Shown piece by piece: positions 1 through 11,322 of a stretch of DNA of 64,000 nt. Under the pieces are notes generated by a model, which saw nothing but the letters and a program-made list of their open reading frames with translations, did not search any database and had not been told where the DNA came from. This stretch comes from Kosakonia arachidis. Lineage in GTDB: Bacteria > Pseudomonadota > Gammaproteobacteria > Enterobacterales > Enterobacteriaceae. Location of the stretch: positions 345,301-409,300 of the forward strand of contig NZ_FPAU01000002.1 in assembly GCF_900116535.1 (NCBI RefSeq), given 5' to 3'. The translations under genes were made by a program, and so were the position numbers. Position 1 is the first letter of the stretch. Every line of letters begins with the position of its first letter.

Positions 1-911
1 TTTTCTTTTGCATTTCCAGTTCATAAAGCTTCGCTTTCATCTGCTTCATGGCCTGGTCTTTGTTTTTATGCTGAGATCGGTCGTTCTGGCACTGCGTTAC
101 CAGCCCGGTCGGAATATGGGTAATACGCACCGCGGATTCCGTACGGTTAACGTGCTGGCCGCCCGCGCCGGATGCACGATAGACGTCAATACGCAGATCC
201 GCCGGGTTAATCTCAATATCAATATCGTCTTCCACTTCCGGGTAGACAAACGCGGAGCTAAAGGAGGTATGACGACGACCGCCTGAGTCGAACGGGCTCT
301 TCCGCACCAGGCGGTGAACACCCGTTTCGGTACGCAGCCAGCCGTAGGCGTAATCGCCGATGATCTTGATGGTCACAGATTTAATACCCGCGACTTCACC
401 TTCAGACTCTTCGATAATTTCAGTTTTGAAGCCGCGCGCTTCTGCCCAGCGTAGATACATGCGCATCAGCATGCTCGCCCAGTCCTGCGCTTCGGTACCA
501 CCGGAGCCCGCCTGGATATCCAGATAGCAATCGGCGCTGTCATACTCGCCGGAAAACATGCGACGGAACTCAAGCTGCGCCAGCTTCTCTTCCAGCCCAT
601 CAAGCTCGACGACCGCTTCGTTAAAGGTTTCTTCGTCGTCAGCTTCTACCGCCAGTTCAAGCAGGCCAGAGACATCTTCCAGCCCCTGAGACATTTGATC
701 GAGGGTATCGACGATAGCTTCAAGTGAGGAACGCTCTTTGCCCAGCGCCTGTGCACGCTCTGGCTCATTCCAGACGTCCGGCTGCTCCAGCTCGGCGTTT
801 ACTTCTTCCAGACGCTCTTTCTTGGCGTCATAGTCAAAGATACCCCCTAAGAACGTCGGAGCGCTCCGTGAGGTCCTGAATACGATTTTTTACCGGGTTA
901 ATTTCAAACAT
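1..911 (-). CDS. prfB: Peptide chain release factor 2 (RF2), 3' end cut by the window edge
   Basis: RF2 recognises UGA and UAA stop codons in the ribosomal A site and triggers peptide release. The start is the ATG at 911 ([10 protein letters not shown]). Frame 0 ends at an in-frame TGA at 834-836, so the rest of the protein needs the family's programmed +1 shift. In the shifted frame the GGQ peptidyl-hydrolysis motif is encoded at 155-163 (residues 250-252), inside [12 protein letters not shown]. About 303 of the usual 365 residues are present. Residue 246, at 173-175, is alanine, not the threonine of E. coli K-12. recJ lies 91 bp upstream on the same strand, as in E. coli. The in-frame stop is a regulatory feature, not a mutation. 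Identification is very secure. Confidence 0.97.
831..848 (-). promoter_or_regulatory. Programmed +1 frameshift site of prfB
   Basis: Read on the minus strand the site is AGGGGG TAT CTT TGA C. The internal Shine-Dalgarno-like AGGGGG occupies 843-848, the slippery CTT 837-839 and the UGA stop 834-836. Slipping one base forward at CTT puts the ribosome on GAC (833-835) and into the frame encoding the rest of RF2. In this family low RF2 lets the shift happen, giving autoregulation. Spacing and bases match the E. coli element exactly. Confidence 0.97.
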
Positions 912-1002
912 GGTCTGATTTCTTTTAATGGACTTGTCAAAATGCGGTGATAAGGGCGGGAGTTTACCGGATCCACGCCCTTTTTTGTAGCGAATACTGG
1001 CG

Positions 1003-2736
1003 CTAAAGTGGCCAGAGATTCTCGATGATAAGCTGTACGCTACGATTCCCGCGGAACTCGTTGACATCAAGTTTATAAGCAATATTCACCTGCCGCACGC
1101 CGTTGTCCGGCCAACAAGTGGTATCGACATTAAAGGCAATGCCATCAAGCAGCGGACCGCCACCGACCGGCTCAAGCATTACCTTCAGGTGACGCTCGCC
1201 AACCAGCCGCTGCTGCAACAGTCGAAACTCGCCATCGAACAGCGGCTCCGGGAACATTTGCCCCCACGGCCCGGCTTCACGCAGCATTTCAGCAACGTCC
1301 AGCGTCATTTCTTGCGGCGTAAGTGGGCCGTCGGAAACAACTTCGCCCTGCAACAATGCAGGATCCAGCCATTCAGTCACCAGCTCACCGAAGCGCTGTT
1401 GGAACTCTTCGAAACGTTGCTCTTCGAGCGTCAAACCGGCCGCCATAGCATGACCGCCAAACTTAAGCATCATGCCAGGGTAGAGCGTATCCAGTCGCTC
1501 CAGCGCATCACGCATGTGCAGCCCCTGAATCGAACGCCCGGAACCTTTCAGAACGCCATCGCCAGCGGGCGCGAAGGCAATCACTGGCCGATGAAAACGC
1601 TCTTTGATACGCGAGGCAAGAATCCCCACCACGCCCTGATGCCATTCGGGATGATACATCGCCAGCCCGCCGGGCAATGTATCGCGGCTTCGCTCAAACT
1701 GTTCGCACAAGGTTAGCGCTTCAGCCTGCATCCCTTGTTCGATCTCTTTGCGCGTCTGATTCAGCGCATCCAGATCGTTAGCCAACTGACGCGCTTCGCC
1801 GAGGTTATCGCATAACAACAGCGCGACGCCCACCGACATATCATCCAGCCTGCCCGCTGCATTCAGGCGTGGACCCAGTGCAAAACCCAGGTCGCTCGCC
1901 GCCAGTTTCTGTACGTCGCGGTTGGCAATTTCAAGCAGCGCTTTAATACCAGGACGACAGCGCCCGGCGCGGATCCTGCTCAGTCCTTGCCAGGTGAGAA
2001 TACGGTTGTTGGCATCAAGCGGCACTACGTCTGCTACTGTTCCCAGCGCGACGAGATCGAGCAGTTCCGCAAGATTCGGCATTGCCAGACCGCGCGATTC
2101 AAACCAGCCGTTGTCGCGCAGAAAAGCGCGTAGTGCCAGCATCAGATAAAAAGCGACACCAACGCCCGCCAGCGATTTCGACGGGAAATCACAGTCACGC
2201 AGGTTGGGGTTCACAATAGCTTCCGCATCCGGCAGGGTATCACCTGGCAGGTGGTGATCGGTCACGACCACAGGAATTCCCAGTTCGTGCGCCCGCGCCA
2301 CCCCGGCATGCGAAGAAATACCGTTGTCCACTGTCAGGATCAACTGCGCGCCGCGCGCATGCGCCTGATCAACCACTTCCGGGCTGAGACCGTAACCGTC
2401 ATCAAAACGGTTCGGCACCAGGTAACTCACATTTTCACAACCCAGCGCACGCAGCGCCAGGACGCTGAGCGCCGTGCTGGTTGCACCATCGGCATCAAAA
2501 TCACCGACCACGATAATGCGCAAACCTTCGCGCAGCGCCTGATAAAGGTGCGAAACCGCCTCATCAATGCCGGTAAGTTGCTGCCAGGGCAGCATGCCAT
2601 TTACGCTCCGCTCCAGTTCGCTGGCCTTACGCACGCCGCGGCTGGCGTAGAGCCGACGCAGTAACGGCGGTAAGTCTTCCGCCAGTTCTGCAGAATCATC
2701 CACCTTACGGCGGCGAAGTTGTATCTGAGCTTTCAC
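1003..2736 (-). CDS. recJ: Single-stranded-DNA-specific 5'-3' exonuclease RecJ
   Basis: The protein has 577 residues, the same as E. coli RecJ, and is near-identical to it through most of its length. RecJ degrades single-stranded DNA 5' to 3' in RecF-pathway recombination, mismatch repair and base excision repair. DHH-superfamily metal-binding motifs are visible: [12 protein letters not shown] (about residue 76), LTVDNG and VTDHH (about 160). The C-terminal DHHA1 region carries the FGGHAMAAG motif, with an OB-type region between. The gene follows dsbC with a 5-bp gap and precedes prfB, so xerD-dsbC-recJ-prfB looks like one transcription unit. Confidence 0.97.
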   Translation of the reverse strand: MKAQIQLRRRKVDDSAELAEDLPPLLRRLYASRGVRKASELERSVNGMLPWQQLTGIDEAVSHLYQALREGLRIIVVGDFDADGATSTALSVLALRALGCENVSYLVPNRFDDGYGLSPEVVDQAHARGAQLILTVDNGISSHAGVARAHELGIPVVVTDHHLPGDTLPDAEAIVNPNLRDCDFPSKSLAGVGVAFYLMLALRAFLRDNGWFESRGLAMPNLAELLDLVALGTVADVVPLDANNRILTWQGLSRIRAGRCRPGIKALLEIANRDVQKLAASDLGFALGPRLNAAGRLDDMSVGVALLLCDNLGEARQLANDLDALNQTRKEIEQGMQAEALTLCEQFERSRDTLPGGLAMYHPEWHQGVVGILASRIKERFHRPVIAFAPAGDGVLKGSGRSIQGLHMRDALERLDTLYPGMMLKFGGHAMAAGLTLEEQRFEEFQQRFGELVTEWLDPALLQGEVVSDGPLTPQEMTLDVAEMLREAGPWGQMFPEPLFDGEFRLLQQRLVGERHLKVMLEPVGGGPLLDGIAFNVDTTCWPDNGVRQVNIAYKLDVNEFRGNRSVQLIIENLWPL

Positions 2737-2741
2737 GCGTT

Positions 2742-3455
2742 TTATTTACCGCCGGTGGCTTGCTGATGTTTGTCGAGAAAGGCTTTCATCTCAGCCGGTG
2801 CCTGGTAGCCCGGAACAAGGTAGCCATCGCTCAGCACAATAGCCGGTGTTCCGTTGACGCCAAACTGCACGCCCAGGGCGTAGTGGTTAGCAATATCAAT
2901 ATCGCAGCTGGCCGGTTTGATGCCTTTGCCATCCATCGCATCATCAAAGGCTTTATTACGATCTTTAGCACACCAGACCGCTTTCATCTGGTTTTCGACT
3001 TCACTCGGCACGCCCTGACGTGGGAACGCCAGGTAGCGGACGGTAATGCCCAACGCGTTATAATCCGCCATCTCACTATGCAGTTTCTGGCAGTAGCCGC
3101 AGGTAATGTCAGTGAACACGGTGATCACGTATTTTTCTTTCGGCGCTTTGTAGACAATCATCTCTTTTTCCAGCGCATTCAGGTGCGGCAACAACATTTG
3201 CGTGGTGACGTTCACCGGCTGTGCGCCACTGACATCGTACATCGGCCCCTGGATAATATGTTTGCCATCTTCGGTCACATATAGCACACCGCTGTTGGTC
3301 AATACCGCTTTCATTCCGGCGACGGGCGCGGGCAATATCTCAGAGCTCTGTACACCCAATTTTGTCAACGACTGCTTGATCGCGGCGTCGTCGGCATGTG
3401 CAACGCCAGAAAAAGCCGCTGTCAGCAGGGTGAACATAATCAAATTATTTTTCAT
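2742..3455 (-). CDS. dsbC: Periplasmic protein disulfide isomerase DsbC
   Basis: DsbC is a V-shaped periplasmic homodimer that reshuffles wrong disulfide bonds and is kept reduced by DsbD. The product has 237 residues with a signal peptide (MKNNLIMFTLL...) cleaved after AHA, then DDAAI as the mature start. The thioredoxin-fold active site reads TDITCGYCQKLH; E. coli has His where this protein has Gln right after the second active-site cysteine. A second conserved pair of cysteines (VWCAK, ASCDI) and the cis-proline loop GTPAIV are present. I chose the ATG at 3455 over the in-frame ATG at 3479 because AGGATG stands at the right distance and the signal peptide starts there. xerD ends 24 bp upstream. 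Confidence 0.96.
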   Translation of the reverse strand: MKNNLIMFTLLTAAFSGVAHADDAAIKQSLTKLGVQSSEILPAPVAGMKAVLTNSGVLYVTEDGKHIIQGPMYDVSGAQPVNVTTQMLLPHLNALEKEMIVYKAPKEKYVITVFTDITCGYCQKLHSEMADYNALGITVRYLAFPRQGVPSEVENQMKAVWCAKDRNKAFDDAMDGKGIKPASCDIDIANHYALGVQFGVNGTPAIVLSDGYLVPGYQAPAEMKAFLDKHQQATGGK

Positions 3456-3479
3456 AAAACATCCTTTAATTATCAGCAA

Positions 3480-4376
3480 TCACGCCCGCGGGTGATGCTG
3501 TTTATGAAGCTTACGCAGCCGCTCGGTGGCCACATGCGTATAAATTTGCGTTGTTGAAAGATCCTGATGCCCCAGCAGCATTTGCACCACGCGCAGATCC
3601 GCACCGTGATTAAGCAAATGCGTGGCAAAAGCATGACGCAAAACGTGAGGGGAAAGCTTTTCACTGTCAATCCCCGCCAGCAAGGCATAGTGTTTGATAC
3701 GGTGCCAGAAAGTCTGCCGTGTCATCTGCTGAGCGCGCTGACTGGGGAACAAAACATCTATCGATACGCCGTTCAGCAACCACGGACGCCCGTGTTCAAG
3801 GTAGTTTTCCACCCAATACACCGCATTTTCACCTAATGGCACCAGCCGTTCTTTATTGCCTTTACCAATCACCCGCAACACGCCCTGGCGCAGACTGATA
3901 TCACTCATGGTCAACCCGACCAGTTCAGAGACGCGAAGCCCAGTGGCATATAAAACCTCAAGCATGGCTTTATCGCGTAACTCCAGCGGTTGGTCAACTA
4001 CTGGCGCCTGTAAAAGTCTCTCAACCTGCGCTTCCGTTAAATCTTTTGGCAGACGCTGCGGCAGCTTCGGCGAGGCCAGTTGCGCGCTGGGATCGTCGTT
4101 ACGGATTTTCTCCCGATACAGGTACTGGAAGAGTCTTCGCACGGCGCTGAGCATACGCGCTGAACTGGTAGCTTTGTAGCCGCCATCCACGCGTTCGGCC
4201 AGCAGCGCCTGTAAATCATCGATTCTCGCCTGCGCCAGACTACTTCCACGATGATGCAACCACTCAGCCACACCTTGCAAATCGCGGCGGTAGGCGCTGA
4301 GCGTATTATCCGCCAGATTGTTTTCCAGCCAGAGCGCATCAAGAAATTGTTCGATACGTGCGAAATCCTGTTCCAT
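3480..4376 (-). CDS. xerD: Tyrosine recombinase XerD
   Basis: XerD acts with XerC at dif under FtsK control to resolve chromosome dimers. The product has 298 residues, the E. coli length. The N-terminal SAM-like DNA-binding domain (FLDALWLENNLADNT) is followed by the catalytic domain. Catalytic residues are visible: Arg in TGLRVSE, Lys in GKGNKER, the HVLRHAFATH box, His in LLGHQD, and the nucleophilic Tyr in TQIYTHV. The ATG at 4376 matches the E. coli start; an in-frame upstream start would add ten non-conserved residues. It is divergent from fldB and is the only recombinase in the window, so it does not mark a mobile element. Confidence 0.97.
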   Translation of the reverse strand: MEQDFARIEQFLDALWLENNLADNTLSAYRRDLQGVAEWLHHRGSSLAQARIDDLQALLAERVDGGYKATSSARMLSAVRRLFQYLYREKIRNDDPSAQLASPKLPQRLPKDLTEAQVERLLQAPVVDQPLELRDKAMLEVLYATGLRVSELVGLTMSDISLRQGVLRVIGKGNKERLVPLGENAVYWVENYLEHGRPWLLNGVSIDVLFPSQRAQQMTRQTFWHRIKHYALLAGIDSEKLSPHVLRHAFATHLLNHGADLRVVQMLLGHQDLSTTQIYTHVATERLRKLHKQHHPRA

Positions 4377-4476
4377 TGAAACGCCTCCGTTTCTCAATCG
4401 CTGCATTATGCCTGATAGCCGTACGATTCTGGTACACTGCTCATAAGGACATATCCGGAATTGAGAAGTTTACGTT

Positions 4477-4998
4477 ATGAATATTGGCCTGTTTTACGGT
4501 TCCAGCACTTGCTATACCGAAATGGCAGCGGAGAAAATCCGCGAAATTATCGGACCGGAACTGGTGACGCTACACAATCTGAAAGATGACAATCCCGCAC
4601 TGATGGAGCAATACGATGCACTTATCCTCGGCATTCCGACCTGGGATTTTGGCGAATTGCAGGAAGACTGGGAAACCATCTGGGATCGGCTTGATAACCT
4701 CAATCTTGACGGCAAAATCATCGCGCTATACGGCATGGGCGACCAGCTCGGCTATGGCGAATGGTTCCTTGATGCGCTTGGCATGCTGCATGACAAACTG
4801 GCACCCAAAGGCGTGACGTTTATCGGCTACTGGCCGACGGAAGGCTACGAATTTACCAGCAGCAAACCGGTGATTGCCGATGGTCAACTGTTTGTCGGCC
4901 TGGCGCTGGACGAAACCAATCAGTACGACCTGAGCGATTCGCGCATTCAGTCCTGGTGTGAGCAAATCCTGACAGAGATGGCGGAACGGCTGGTTTAA
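4477..4998 (+). CDS. fldB: Flavodoxin 2 (FldB)
   Basis: A long-chain flavodoxin of 173 residues that binds FMN and carries low-potential electrons in the cytoplasm. The FMN phosphate loop is [14 protein letters not shown] near residue 9, and the flavin-flanking loops [12 protein letters not shown] and [11 protein letters not shown] are intact. The 20-residue insertion typical of long-chain flavodoxins is present. It is transcribed alone, divergently from xerD, as in E. coli, where it belongs to the SoxRS oxidative stress response. I could not pick out a soxbox with confidence. Confidence 0.96.
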   Translation: MNIGLFYGSSTCYTEMAAEKIREIIGPELVTLHNLKDDNPALMEQYDALILGIPTWDFGELQEDWETIWDRLDNLNLDGKIIALYGMGDQLGYGEWFLDALGMLHDKLAPKGVTFIGYWPTEGYEFTSSKPVIADGQLFVGLALDETNQYDLSDSRIQSWCEQILTEMAERLV

Positions 4999-5017
4999 AG
5001 CGTAGCCACATCCCCTG

Positions 5018-5434
5018 TTAATGTAGCCCCTGCGCCGGTTTTTGTGATATTACCCGGCGCAGATCGCGCCACTCCTGCGCATCCATACTATCTGCCGCAA
5101 GCCATAAATGTTGATGGCGCCCATCCTCTTCACGGCGCAAGCGCAGCATCATTCCACTGCGTAACATCCATGGCGCTCCAATGATATCCCATTCCACACC
5201 CTGCCAGCGCAGGCGAGAATCCATCAACAGTTTGAGTTCCCCATGGCAGGCATTGATCCGCCGCTGGCTGCGCACGCAATCAAAAACCACCAGCGACAGC
5301 AACAGCAGCCACAGCGGTGTGTAACTCAAAGGCCAGGGCATCAGCAAAATGAGTGCTGCGCCCAGACCGTGGAGCAAAAGCGAGATCCATTGTGCGCGCC
5401 AGGAGACGCGTAACTCAGATTGCCACAGGACCAC
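5018..5434 (-). CDS. cptA: Inner-membrane protein CptA/YgfX, toxin-type partner of SdhE
   Basis: A 138-residue membrane protein matching E. coli YgfX (135 residues). It has two closely spaced transmembrane segments near residues 17-55 ([18 protein letters not shown] and [14 protein letters not shown]), then a soluble basic domain. YgfX has been reported to inhibit FtsZ and MreB polymerisation with SdhE as its antitoxin, and was separately linked to prodigiosin regulation in Serratia, so the toxin label is provisional. The start is GTG at 5434 and overlaps the end of sdhE by 20 bp, which suggests coupled translation. Confidence 0.9.
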   Translation of the reverse strand: MVLWQSELRVSWRAQWISLLLHGLGAALILLMPWPLSYTPLWLLLLSLVVFDCVRSQRRINACHGELKLLMDSRLRWQGVEWDIIGAPWMLRSGMMLRLRREEDGRHQHLWLAADSMDAQEWRDLRRVISQKPAQGLH

Positions 5435-5681
5435 GATCCCGATTCCGTGTCTGGATTAATTGCACCATTCTTTGTAACTCCGCGTCCTGAGGCTTACCAT
5501 GATTCATTAACCAGTTGAATAAGTCAGGATCGTCACTTTCCAACAGACGAACAAACAGCTGTTTATCAGCATCGCTCAGCGTGTCGTACTCATGTTCGAA
5601 AAAAGGCATGATTGAGATATCGAGTTCACGCATTCCACGGCGGCATGCCCAGTGGATACGGGCTTTGTTGTTAATATCCAT
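5415..5681 (-). CDS. sdhE: Succinate dehydrogenase flavinylation factor SdhE
   Basis: An 88-residue protein that promotes covalent attachment of FAD to succinate dehydrogenase and fumarate reductase flavoprotein subunits. The diagnostic RGxxE motif is seen in RRGMRELD near residue 14, followed by FEHEYDTLS and the [13 protein letters not shown] segment that forms the helical bundle. It heads a two-gene unit with cptA and is divergent from ygfZ across 247 bp. Length and sequence match E. coli YgfY. Confidence 0.95.
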   Translation of the reverse strand: MDINNKARIHWACRRGMRELDISIMPFFEHEYDTLSDADKQLFVRLLESDDPDLFNWLMNHGKPQDAELQRMVQLIQTRNRDRGPVAI

Positions 5682-5928
5682 GATTTTCTCCCTGCATCAT
5701 AATAATGGCCCCATTGTAACGTGTTTTTAATACTCCTTTTGCGGAATATTTAGCTTCGCGAGGCCGCTTCCGTAATTAATCGCACCCACTGCAAAAATAT
5801 CATTACGCTGCGTAATGCTTCGCAACACATGCACAATGGCACAAAACGCATGCTTTATTACTTGCATTGAACAACGGCTCTTTTACCATTAAGAACCAAC
5901 ACAGCGTTAAGCTAATCAGGACATTATT

Positions 5929-6909
5929 ATGCCTTTTACTCCGTTTCCTCCGCGCCAGCCGACCGCATCATCACGTCTGCCGCTGACGCTTATGACGCTC
6001 GATGACTGGGCGCTGGCAACGATTACCGGCGCAGATAGCGAAAAATATCTGCAAGGTCAGGTGACCGCAGATGTCACAACCATGGCGCCTGAACAACACC
6101 TGCTGGCGGCACACTGTGATTCTAAAGGGAAAATGTGGAGCAATATGCGGTTATTCCACTTCCAGGAAGATTTTGCCTGGATCCTACGCCGCAGCGTGCG
6201 TGAAGCGCAGCTTCGTGAACTTAAGAAGTACGCCGTATTCTCTAAAGTCACCATTGAACAAGACGATGAACACGTGCTACTAGGCATAGCCGGTTTTCAG
6301 GCGCGCGCGGCGCTGGCAAATCTCTTTACCACTCTTCCGGACAGTGAAAAACAGGTTGTGCATGCGGGCGATACCACTCTGCTGTGGTTTGCGTATCCTG
6401 CCGAGCGTTTCCTGCTGGTAACCAGCGCCGCGACAGCACAACAGGTGACCGAAAAACTGCGTGGCGAAGCGCAGCTTAATAACAGTCAGCAGTGGCTGGC
6501 GCTGAATATCGAAGCGGGCTTGCCGGTTATTGATGCGCCAAACAGCGGGCAGTTTATCCCACAGGCTACTAACCTACAGGCGCTGGGCGGTATCAGCTTT
6601 AAAAAGGGCTGTTACACCGGGCAGGAAATGGTGGCAAGAGCAAAATTCCGCGGCGCCAACAAGCGCGCATTGTGGTATCTGGCGGGGACTGCCAGCCGGG
6701 TGCCGGAAGCGGGAGAAGATCTTGAGTTGAAGATGGGAGACAACTGGCGGCGTACTGGTACCGTGCTGGCATCTGTACAGCTTGATGACGGACGCCTTTT
6801 GGTTCAAGTGGTTATGAACAACGATATGGAACCCGGCAGCGTTTTCCGCGTACGCGACGATGCGAATACGTTGAGCATCGAGCCACTGCCTTATTCACTG
6901 GAAGAGTAA
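5929..6909 (+). CDS. ygfZ: Folate-binding Fe-S cluster maintenance protein YgfZ
   Basis: A 326-residue paralogue of the glycine cleavage T-protein that binds tetrahydrofolate and supports assembly or repair of Fe-S enzymes such as MiaB. The family signature KGCYTGQE with its functional cysteine is present near residue 228 ([18 protein letters not shown] then [15 protein letters not shown]). Length and ends equal those of E. coli. It is a monocistronic gene divergent from sdhE; both neighbours serve cofactor-dependent respiratory or Fe-S enzymes. Confidence 0.95.
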   Translation: MPFTPFPPRQPTASSRLPLTLMTLDDWALATITGADSEKYLQGQVTADVTTMAPEQHLLAAHCDSKGKMWSNMRLFHFQEDFAWILRRSVREAQLRELKKYAVFSKVTIEQDDEHVLLGIAGFQARAALANLFTTLPDSEKQVVHAGDTTLLWFAYPAERFLLVTSAATAQQVTEKLRGEAQLNNSQQWLALNIEAGLPVIDAPNSGQFIPQATNLQALGGISFKKGCYTGQEMVARAKFRGANKRALWYLAGTASRVPEAGEDLELKMGDNWRRTGTVLASVQLDDGRLLVQVVMNNDMEPGSVFRVRDDANTLSIEPLPYSLEE

Positions 6910-6948
6910 ATGCGCTAAGCCGGGGCGGAAATCGCCACCGGCTCTAAC

Positions 6949-7608
6949 TCAAACCTGTCCGACGTACAAATAAATCGCCAGAAAGTGGCAGACACTGCCG
7001 CCCAGCACGAAGCCGTGCCAGATTGCATGGTTATAAGGAATACGTTTGCAGACGTAAAAAATCACGCCGAGCGAATAGACCAGGCCGCCCACAGCCAGTA
7101 GCGTTACGCCACCAACAGACAGGCGCGTAGCAAGCTGATAAATCACAATGAGCGACAGCCAGCCCATGGTCAGATAGGTCACCAGCGACAGTACTTTAAA
7201 ACGATGGGCAATGGTGAGTTTAAATAAGATCCCCAGCAGGGCGAGGCTCCAGATAACAATCATCAGCCCATGCGCCAGCGGCGAGTCCAGCCCAACCAGC
7301 AGAAACGGTGTATACGTTCCGGCAATCAGCAGATAAATAGCGCAGTGGTCAAATTTCTTCAGCCACACCTTGGCTCGCTGGTACGGAATGGCATGGTAAA
7401 GCGTAGAGGCAAGGAACAGCAAAATCATGCTACCGCCATAAAGTGAGTAACTGGTGATAGCCATTGTACTGGCCTTTGCATCGACTGCCTGTACCAGCAG
7501 CAGCACCAGCCCGACGATACCAAACACCAGCCCAATTCCGTGGCTGATGCTGTTGGCGATTTCTTCTGCCAGTGTGTATCCCGGTGTGATTAAGGGTTTC
7601 TTGACCAT
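6949..7608 (-). CDS. trhA: Inner-membrane TrhA/hemolysin III family protein (YqfA)
   Basis: A 219-residue, seven-helix membrane protein of the PAQR/hemolysin III family, nearly identical to E. coli YqfA, which has been implicated in membrane energetics and fluidity. Family metal-ligand positions are visible: the helix 2 Ser-x3-His type segment ([11 protein letters not shown]) and C-terminal histidines in [12 protein letters not shown] and [12 protein letters not shown]. The ATG at 7608 gives the conserved MVKKPLI start. It converges on ygfZ and is divergent from the regulator gene at 7948 across 339 bp. Confidence 0.92.
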   Translation of the reverse strand: MVKKPLITPGYTLAEEIANSISHGIGLVFGIVGLVLLLVQAVDAKASTMAITSYSLYGGSMILLFLASTLYHAIPYQRAKVWLKKFDHCAIYLLIAGTYTPFLLVGLDSPLAHGLMIVIWSLALLGILFKLTIAHRFKVLSLVTYLTMGWLSLIVIYQLATRLSVGGVTLLAVGGLVYSLGVIFYVCKRIPYNHAIWHGFVLGGSVCHFLAIYLYVGQV

Positions 7609-7947
7609 AGCTAACTCCAGTAGAACTCAAAAACATTGCATCAATAGAGTAACTGAGAATGATTCCAGTGCACACATGTACGCTAAAAAAAATCATATCA
7701 ATAATATTCGCGGCATTTAAGCCGAGGGCTGGCGTTACAACTGTTCATACTTCTCGCAAGGAACATACACCCATGAAACGTGAATGTAGGATGAAAGTAT
7801 GAAGCGGAAATGACAATATGCGGGCCGCTAAATCAGATTCTTATGCCGGGGACAAAACTCAGGGCAAGTCAGCCGGAGTTATGGCAGCATGTGGTCACGC
7901 AATTTCACGCCAGCTGAGAACCTTAACAGAGAGCAAAGGACACCACC
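7609..7947. promoter_or_regulatory. Divergent intergenic region between trhA and the RpiR-type gene
   Basis: The stretch holds no credible gene. It contains a 9-bp inverted repeat, TTCATACTT at 7744-7752 and AAGTATGAA at 7795-7803, with 42 bp between the arms. K-12 carries the small gene yqfB near this position; I find no copy of it here. Confidence 0.5.
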
Positions 7948-8682
7948 GTGACGATGTTTACTCACTCCGCCATCACCAGCCTCAATAATCTGGAGATGAT
8001 GGTCTATCACTATGTGGTCAAAAACCGCGACAAAGTGATGTATATGACGATCCGCGAGCTGGCCAATGCGGCGGACGTCTCCACTACCACGGTGCTACGT
8101 TTTTGCCGCAAACTCAACTGCGAAGGTTATTCTGAGTTTCGCATCCGCTTCAAATTATATTTAGAGCAAAATGCATTACCGCAGCCGAATTTTGGTGCCA
8201 GTGAAGTTATTAGTTTTTTTAAAAGCGTAAACAACGATGATTTTGATTCACTGTTAAATAAAGCTGTCGATATAATATTATCCTCAGAGCGAGTTATCTT
8301 TGTCGGCGCTGGCACATCTGGCGCACTGGCAAAATATGGCGCCCGTTTTTTCTCCAATATCGGAAAATTTAGCAACCATATCGACGACCCTTATTTCCCT
8401 GTCACCAATGATATGGCAAAAAATGCACTGGCGATTGTCCTTTCGGTCTCTGGTGAGACTGAGGAAATCCTGCGCTTTGCCGGGCAGTTCAGCCTGCATC
8501 ACTGTAAAGTGCTCTCCATTACCAGCCATGAACAGTCGCGACTGGCGAAACTGGCGGATTTTAATCTCTCATGGCATATTCCTCCCACGCGTATTCCCGG
8601 TGGCTACGATATTACAACGCAAATCCCGGTCATTTATATTCTGGAATCATTAGGGCGCAAACTGGCGAAGAAAATGGCATAA
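7948..8682 (+). CDS. RpiR/MurR family transcriptional regulator, probable regulator of bglA
   Basis: A 244-residue regulator. The N-terminal helix-turn-helix (about residues 28-60, MTIRELANAADVSTTTVLRFCRKL in overlapping parts) is typical of the RpiR family. The C-terminal SIS domain (about 105-225) has the phosphosugar-binding elements VGAGTSG and SVSGETEEI. SIS domains sense sugar phosphates, which fits the phospho-beta-glucosidase gene 116 bp downstream on the same strand. The GTG at 7948 stands 7 bp after AAAGGA; an ATG at 7954 is a less well spaced alternative. The middle of the gene (about 8150-8290) is distinctly AT-richer than its neighbours. The effector is inferred, not shown. Confidence 0.85.
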   Translation: MTMFTHSAITSLNNLEMMVYHYVVKNRDKVMYMTIRELANAADVSTTTVLRFCRKLNCEGYSEFRIRFKLYLEQNALPQPNFGASEVISFFKSVNNDDFDSLLNKAVDIILSSERVIFVGAGTSGALAKYGARFFSNIGKFSNHIDDPYFPVTNDMAKNALAIVLSVSGETEEILRFAGQFSLHHCKVLSITSHEQSRLAKLADFNLSWHIPPTRIPGGYDITTQIPVIYILESLGRKLAKKMA

Positions 8683-8705
8683 AAAAACAGGGCGTTTTTC
8701 TGGTG

Positions 8706-10232
<1,527 letters not shown>

Positions 10233-10276
10233 TGCCTTGAGACGTTGTCGGTGCCACAAAGCATCGCGGGCTAACC

Positions 10277-10296
10277 AGAGGAAACATGTTTTCTCT
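10277..10296. terminator. Palindrome between convergent bglA and LysR-type genes
   Basis: A 20-bp near-perfect inverted repeat (AGAGGAAACATGTTTTCTCT) lies in the 73-bp gap between the two stop codons. Its position suggests a shared transcription stop, but there is no clear T-tract. Confidence 0.4.
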
Positions 10297-10305
10297 GTGT
10301 CGTGT

Positions 10306-11196
10306 TCAGTAAAATGATCCACGGGTGCACGGTGCTCTCGTCGCCGGGTCGGCAAGCAGCGTATCGGCGATATCCAGCATTGCACGCAAGCGGTCCATAT
10401 GCCGGAGATCCTCGTGGTAGCCGACCCATATCTCTCGGGATGGCAGTTTATCCTCAGTCTGAATGCGTTGCAGACCAGAAACGGCGTCTCCCAGCGGGAG
10501 TGGTAGCACGGCCACTCCCATCCCCTGCAAGCACATTTGCGCCTGAACAGCCCGGCTTGTGCTGGTGAACACACGCCTGGAGTGGGGAAATCTTTCAAGC
10601 AACCACGTGACGTCAGGAAAATGTGACTGGGCGCTGTTCATCAGGATAAGCCCCACAGACGCCTGATCGTTGTGCATTGTCTGTGCGGTTTCAGGCGTAC
10701 CGTAAAGACCATAGGAAATGCTCATCAGGCGACGCTGGACAATGTCCGGTTCGGTAAAAGGCACAAGACGAAAGGCCACATCCGCATCACGACGGGATAA
10801 ATTAAGTAAGCGGTAGCTGGCGATGATCTCCGGCACCACGGCCGGATGACGGCGCGTCAATTCAGCCAGCACCGGTGCCAGCACATAGCCCGCAAACCAC
10901 TCGGCACACGAGATCCGCAAAATACCTTCGAGCCGTTGGTGGTTACCCGCCAGGCGTCTTTCCAGTGCCAGTGCCGAATTTTCCATTGATTCCGCAAGGT
11001 TCAGCACAGCATCTCCGGCATCGGTCAGCACCAGTCCCTCACGCGTGCGGCGAAACAGCGGCTGCTGTGCCTCATCCTCGAGCACTTTGATCCGTCGCCC
11101 CACCGTCGGATGGCTCACGCCCAGGCTTCTGGCGGCCTCGCCGAACGACCCCTTGCGGATCACCGCCAGAAATATCCGTACGTCGCTCCACTCCAT
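10306..11196 (-). CDS. LysR family transcriptional regulator
   Basis: A 296-residue LysR-type regulator. The N-terminal winged helix-turn-helix covers residues 1-60 (FGEAARSLGVSHPTVGRRIKVLE) and the periplasmic-binding-like effector domain about 90-285. LysR regulators usually control a divergent gene, and a dehydrogenase gene starts 126 bp away in the opposite direction, followed by an exporter. The likely role is therefore control of the dehydrogenase-exporter pair in response to an unknown compound. The intergenic region contains two palindromes, annotated separately. K-12 lacks this gene at this site. Confidence 0.88.
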   Translation of the reverse strand: MEWSDVRIFLAVIRKGSFGEAARSLGVSHPTVGRRIKVLEDEAQQPLFRRTREGLVLTDAGDAVLNLAESMENSALALERRLAGNHQRLEGILRISCAEWFAGYVLAPVLAELTRRHPAVVPEIIASYRLLNLSRRDADVAFRLVPFTEPDIVQRRLMSISYGLYGTPETAQTMHNDQASVGLILMNSAQSHFPDVTWLLERFPHSRRVFTSTSRAVQAQMCLQGMGVAVLPLPLGDAVSGLQRIQTEDKLPSREIWVGYHEDLRHMDRLRAMLDIADTLLADPATRAPCTRGSFY

Positions 11197-11206
11197 ACCC
11201 GCCTCC

Positions 11207-11260
11207 GTTCAAAAATGAACATCAAATATACATAAATGGCAGTTCTCTAACAATTATGTA
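11207..11260. promoter_or_regulatory. LysR-type control region with two inverted repeats
   Basis: GTTCA-N4-TGAAC occupies 11207-11220, just before the LysR start codon. A second repeat has arms TACATAAATG (11229-11238) and CAATTATGTA (11251-11260), which match as an inverted repeat at 9 of 10 positions with a 12-bp spacer. LysR proteins bind dyads of T-N11-A type in such divergent regions. Direct sequence observation; the regulator pairing is inferred. Confidence 0.5.
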
Positions 11261-11322
11261 GGCATCACCATAACGTCTCTTCACTAAACAGGCTGCTATG
11301 GCCTCATCCGGGATCGGAAAGT

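Noticed and set aside
834-911. prfB looks frameshifted by an in-frame TGA
   Set aside because: The stop lies in the conserved programmed +1 frameshift site with its internal Shine-Dalgarno; it is normal regulation, not a pseudogene.
3480-4376. Tyrosine recombinase as a sign of an integrated element
   Set aside because: The protein is the housekeeping XerD in its normal place between dsbC and fldB.
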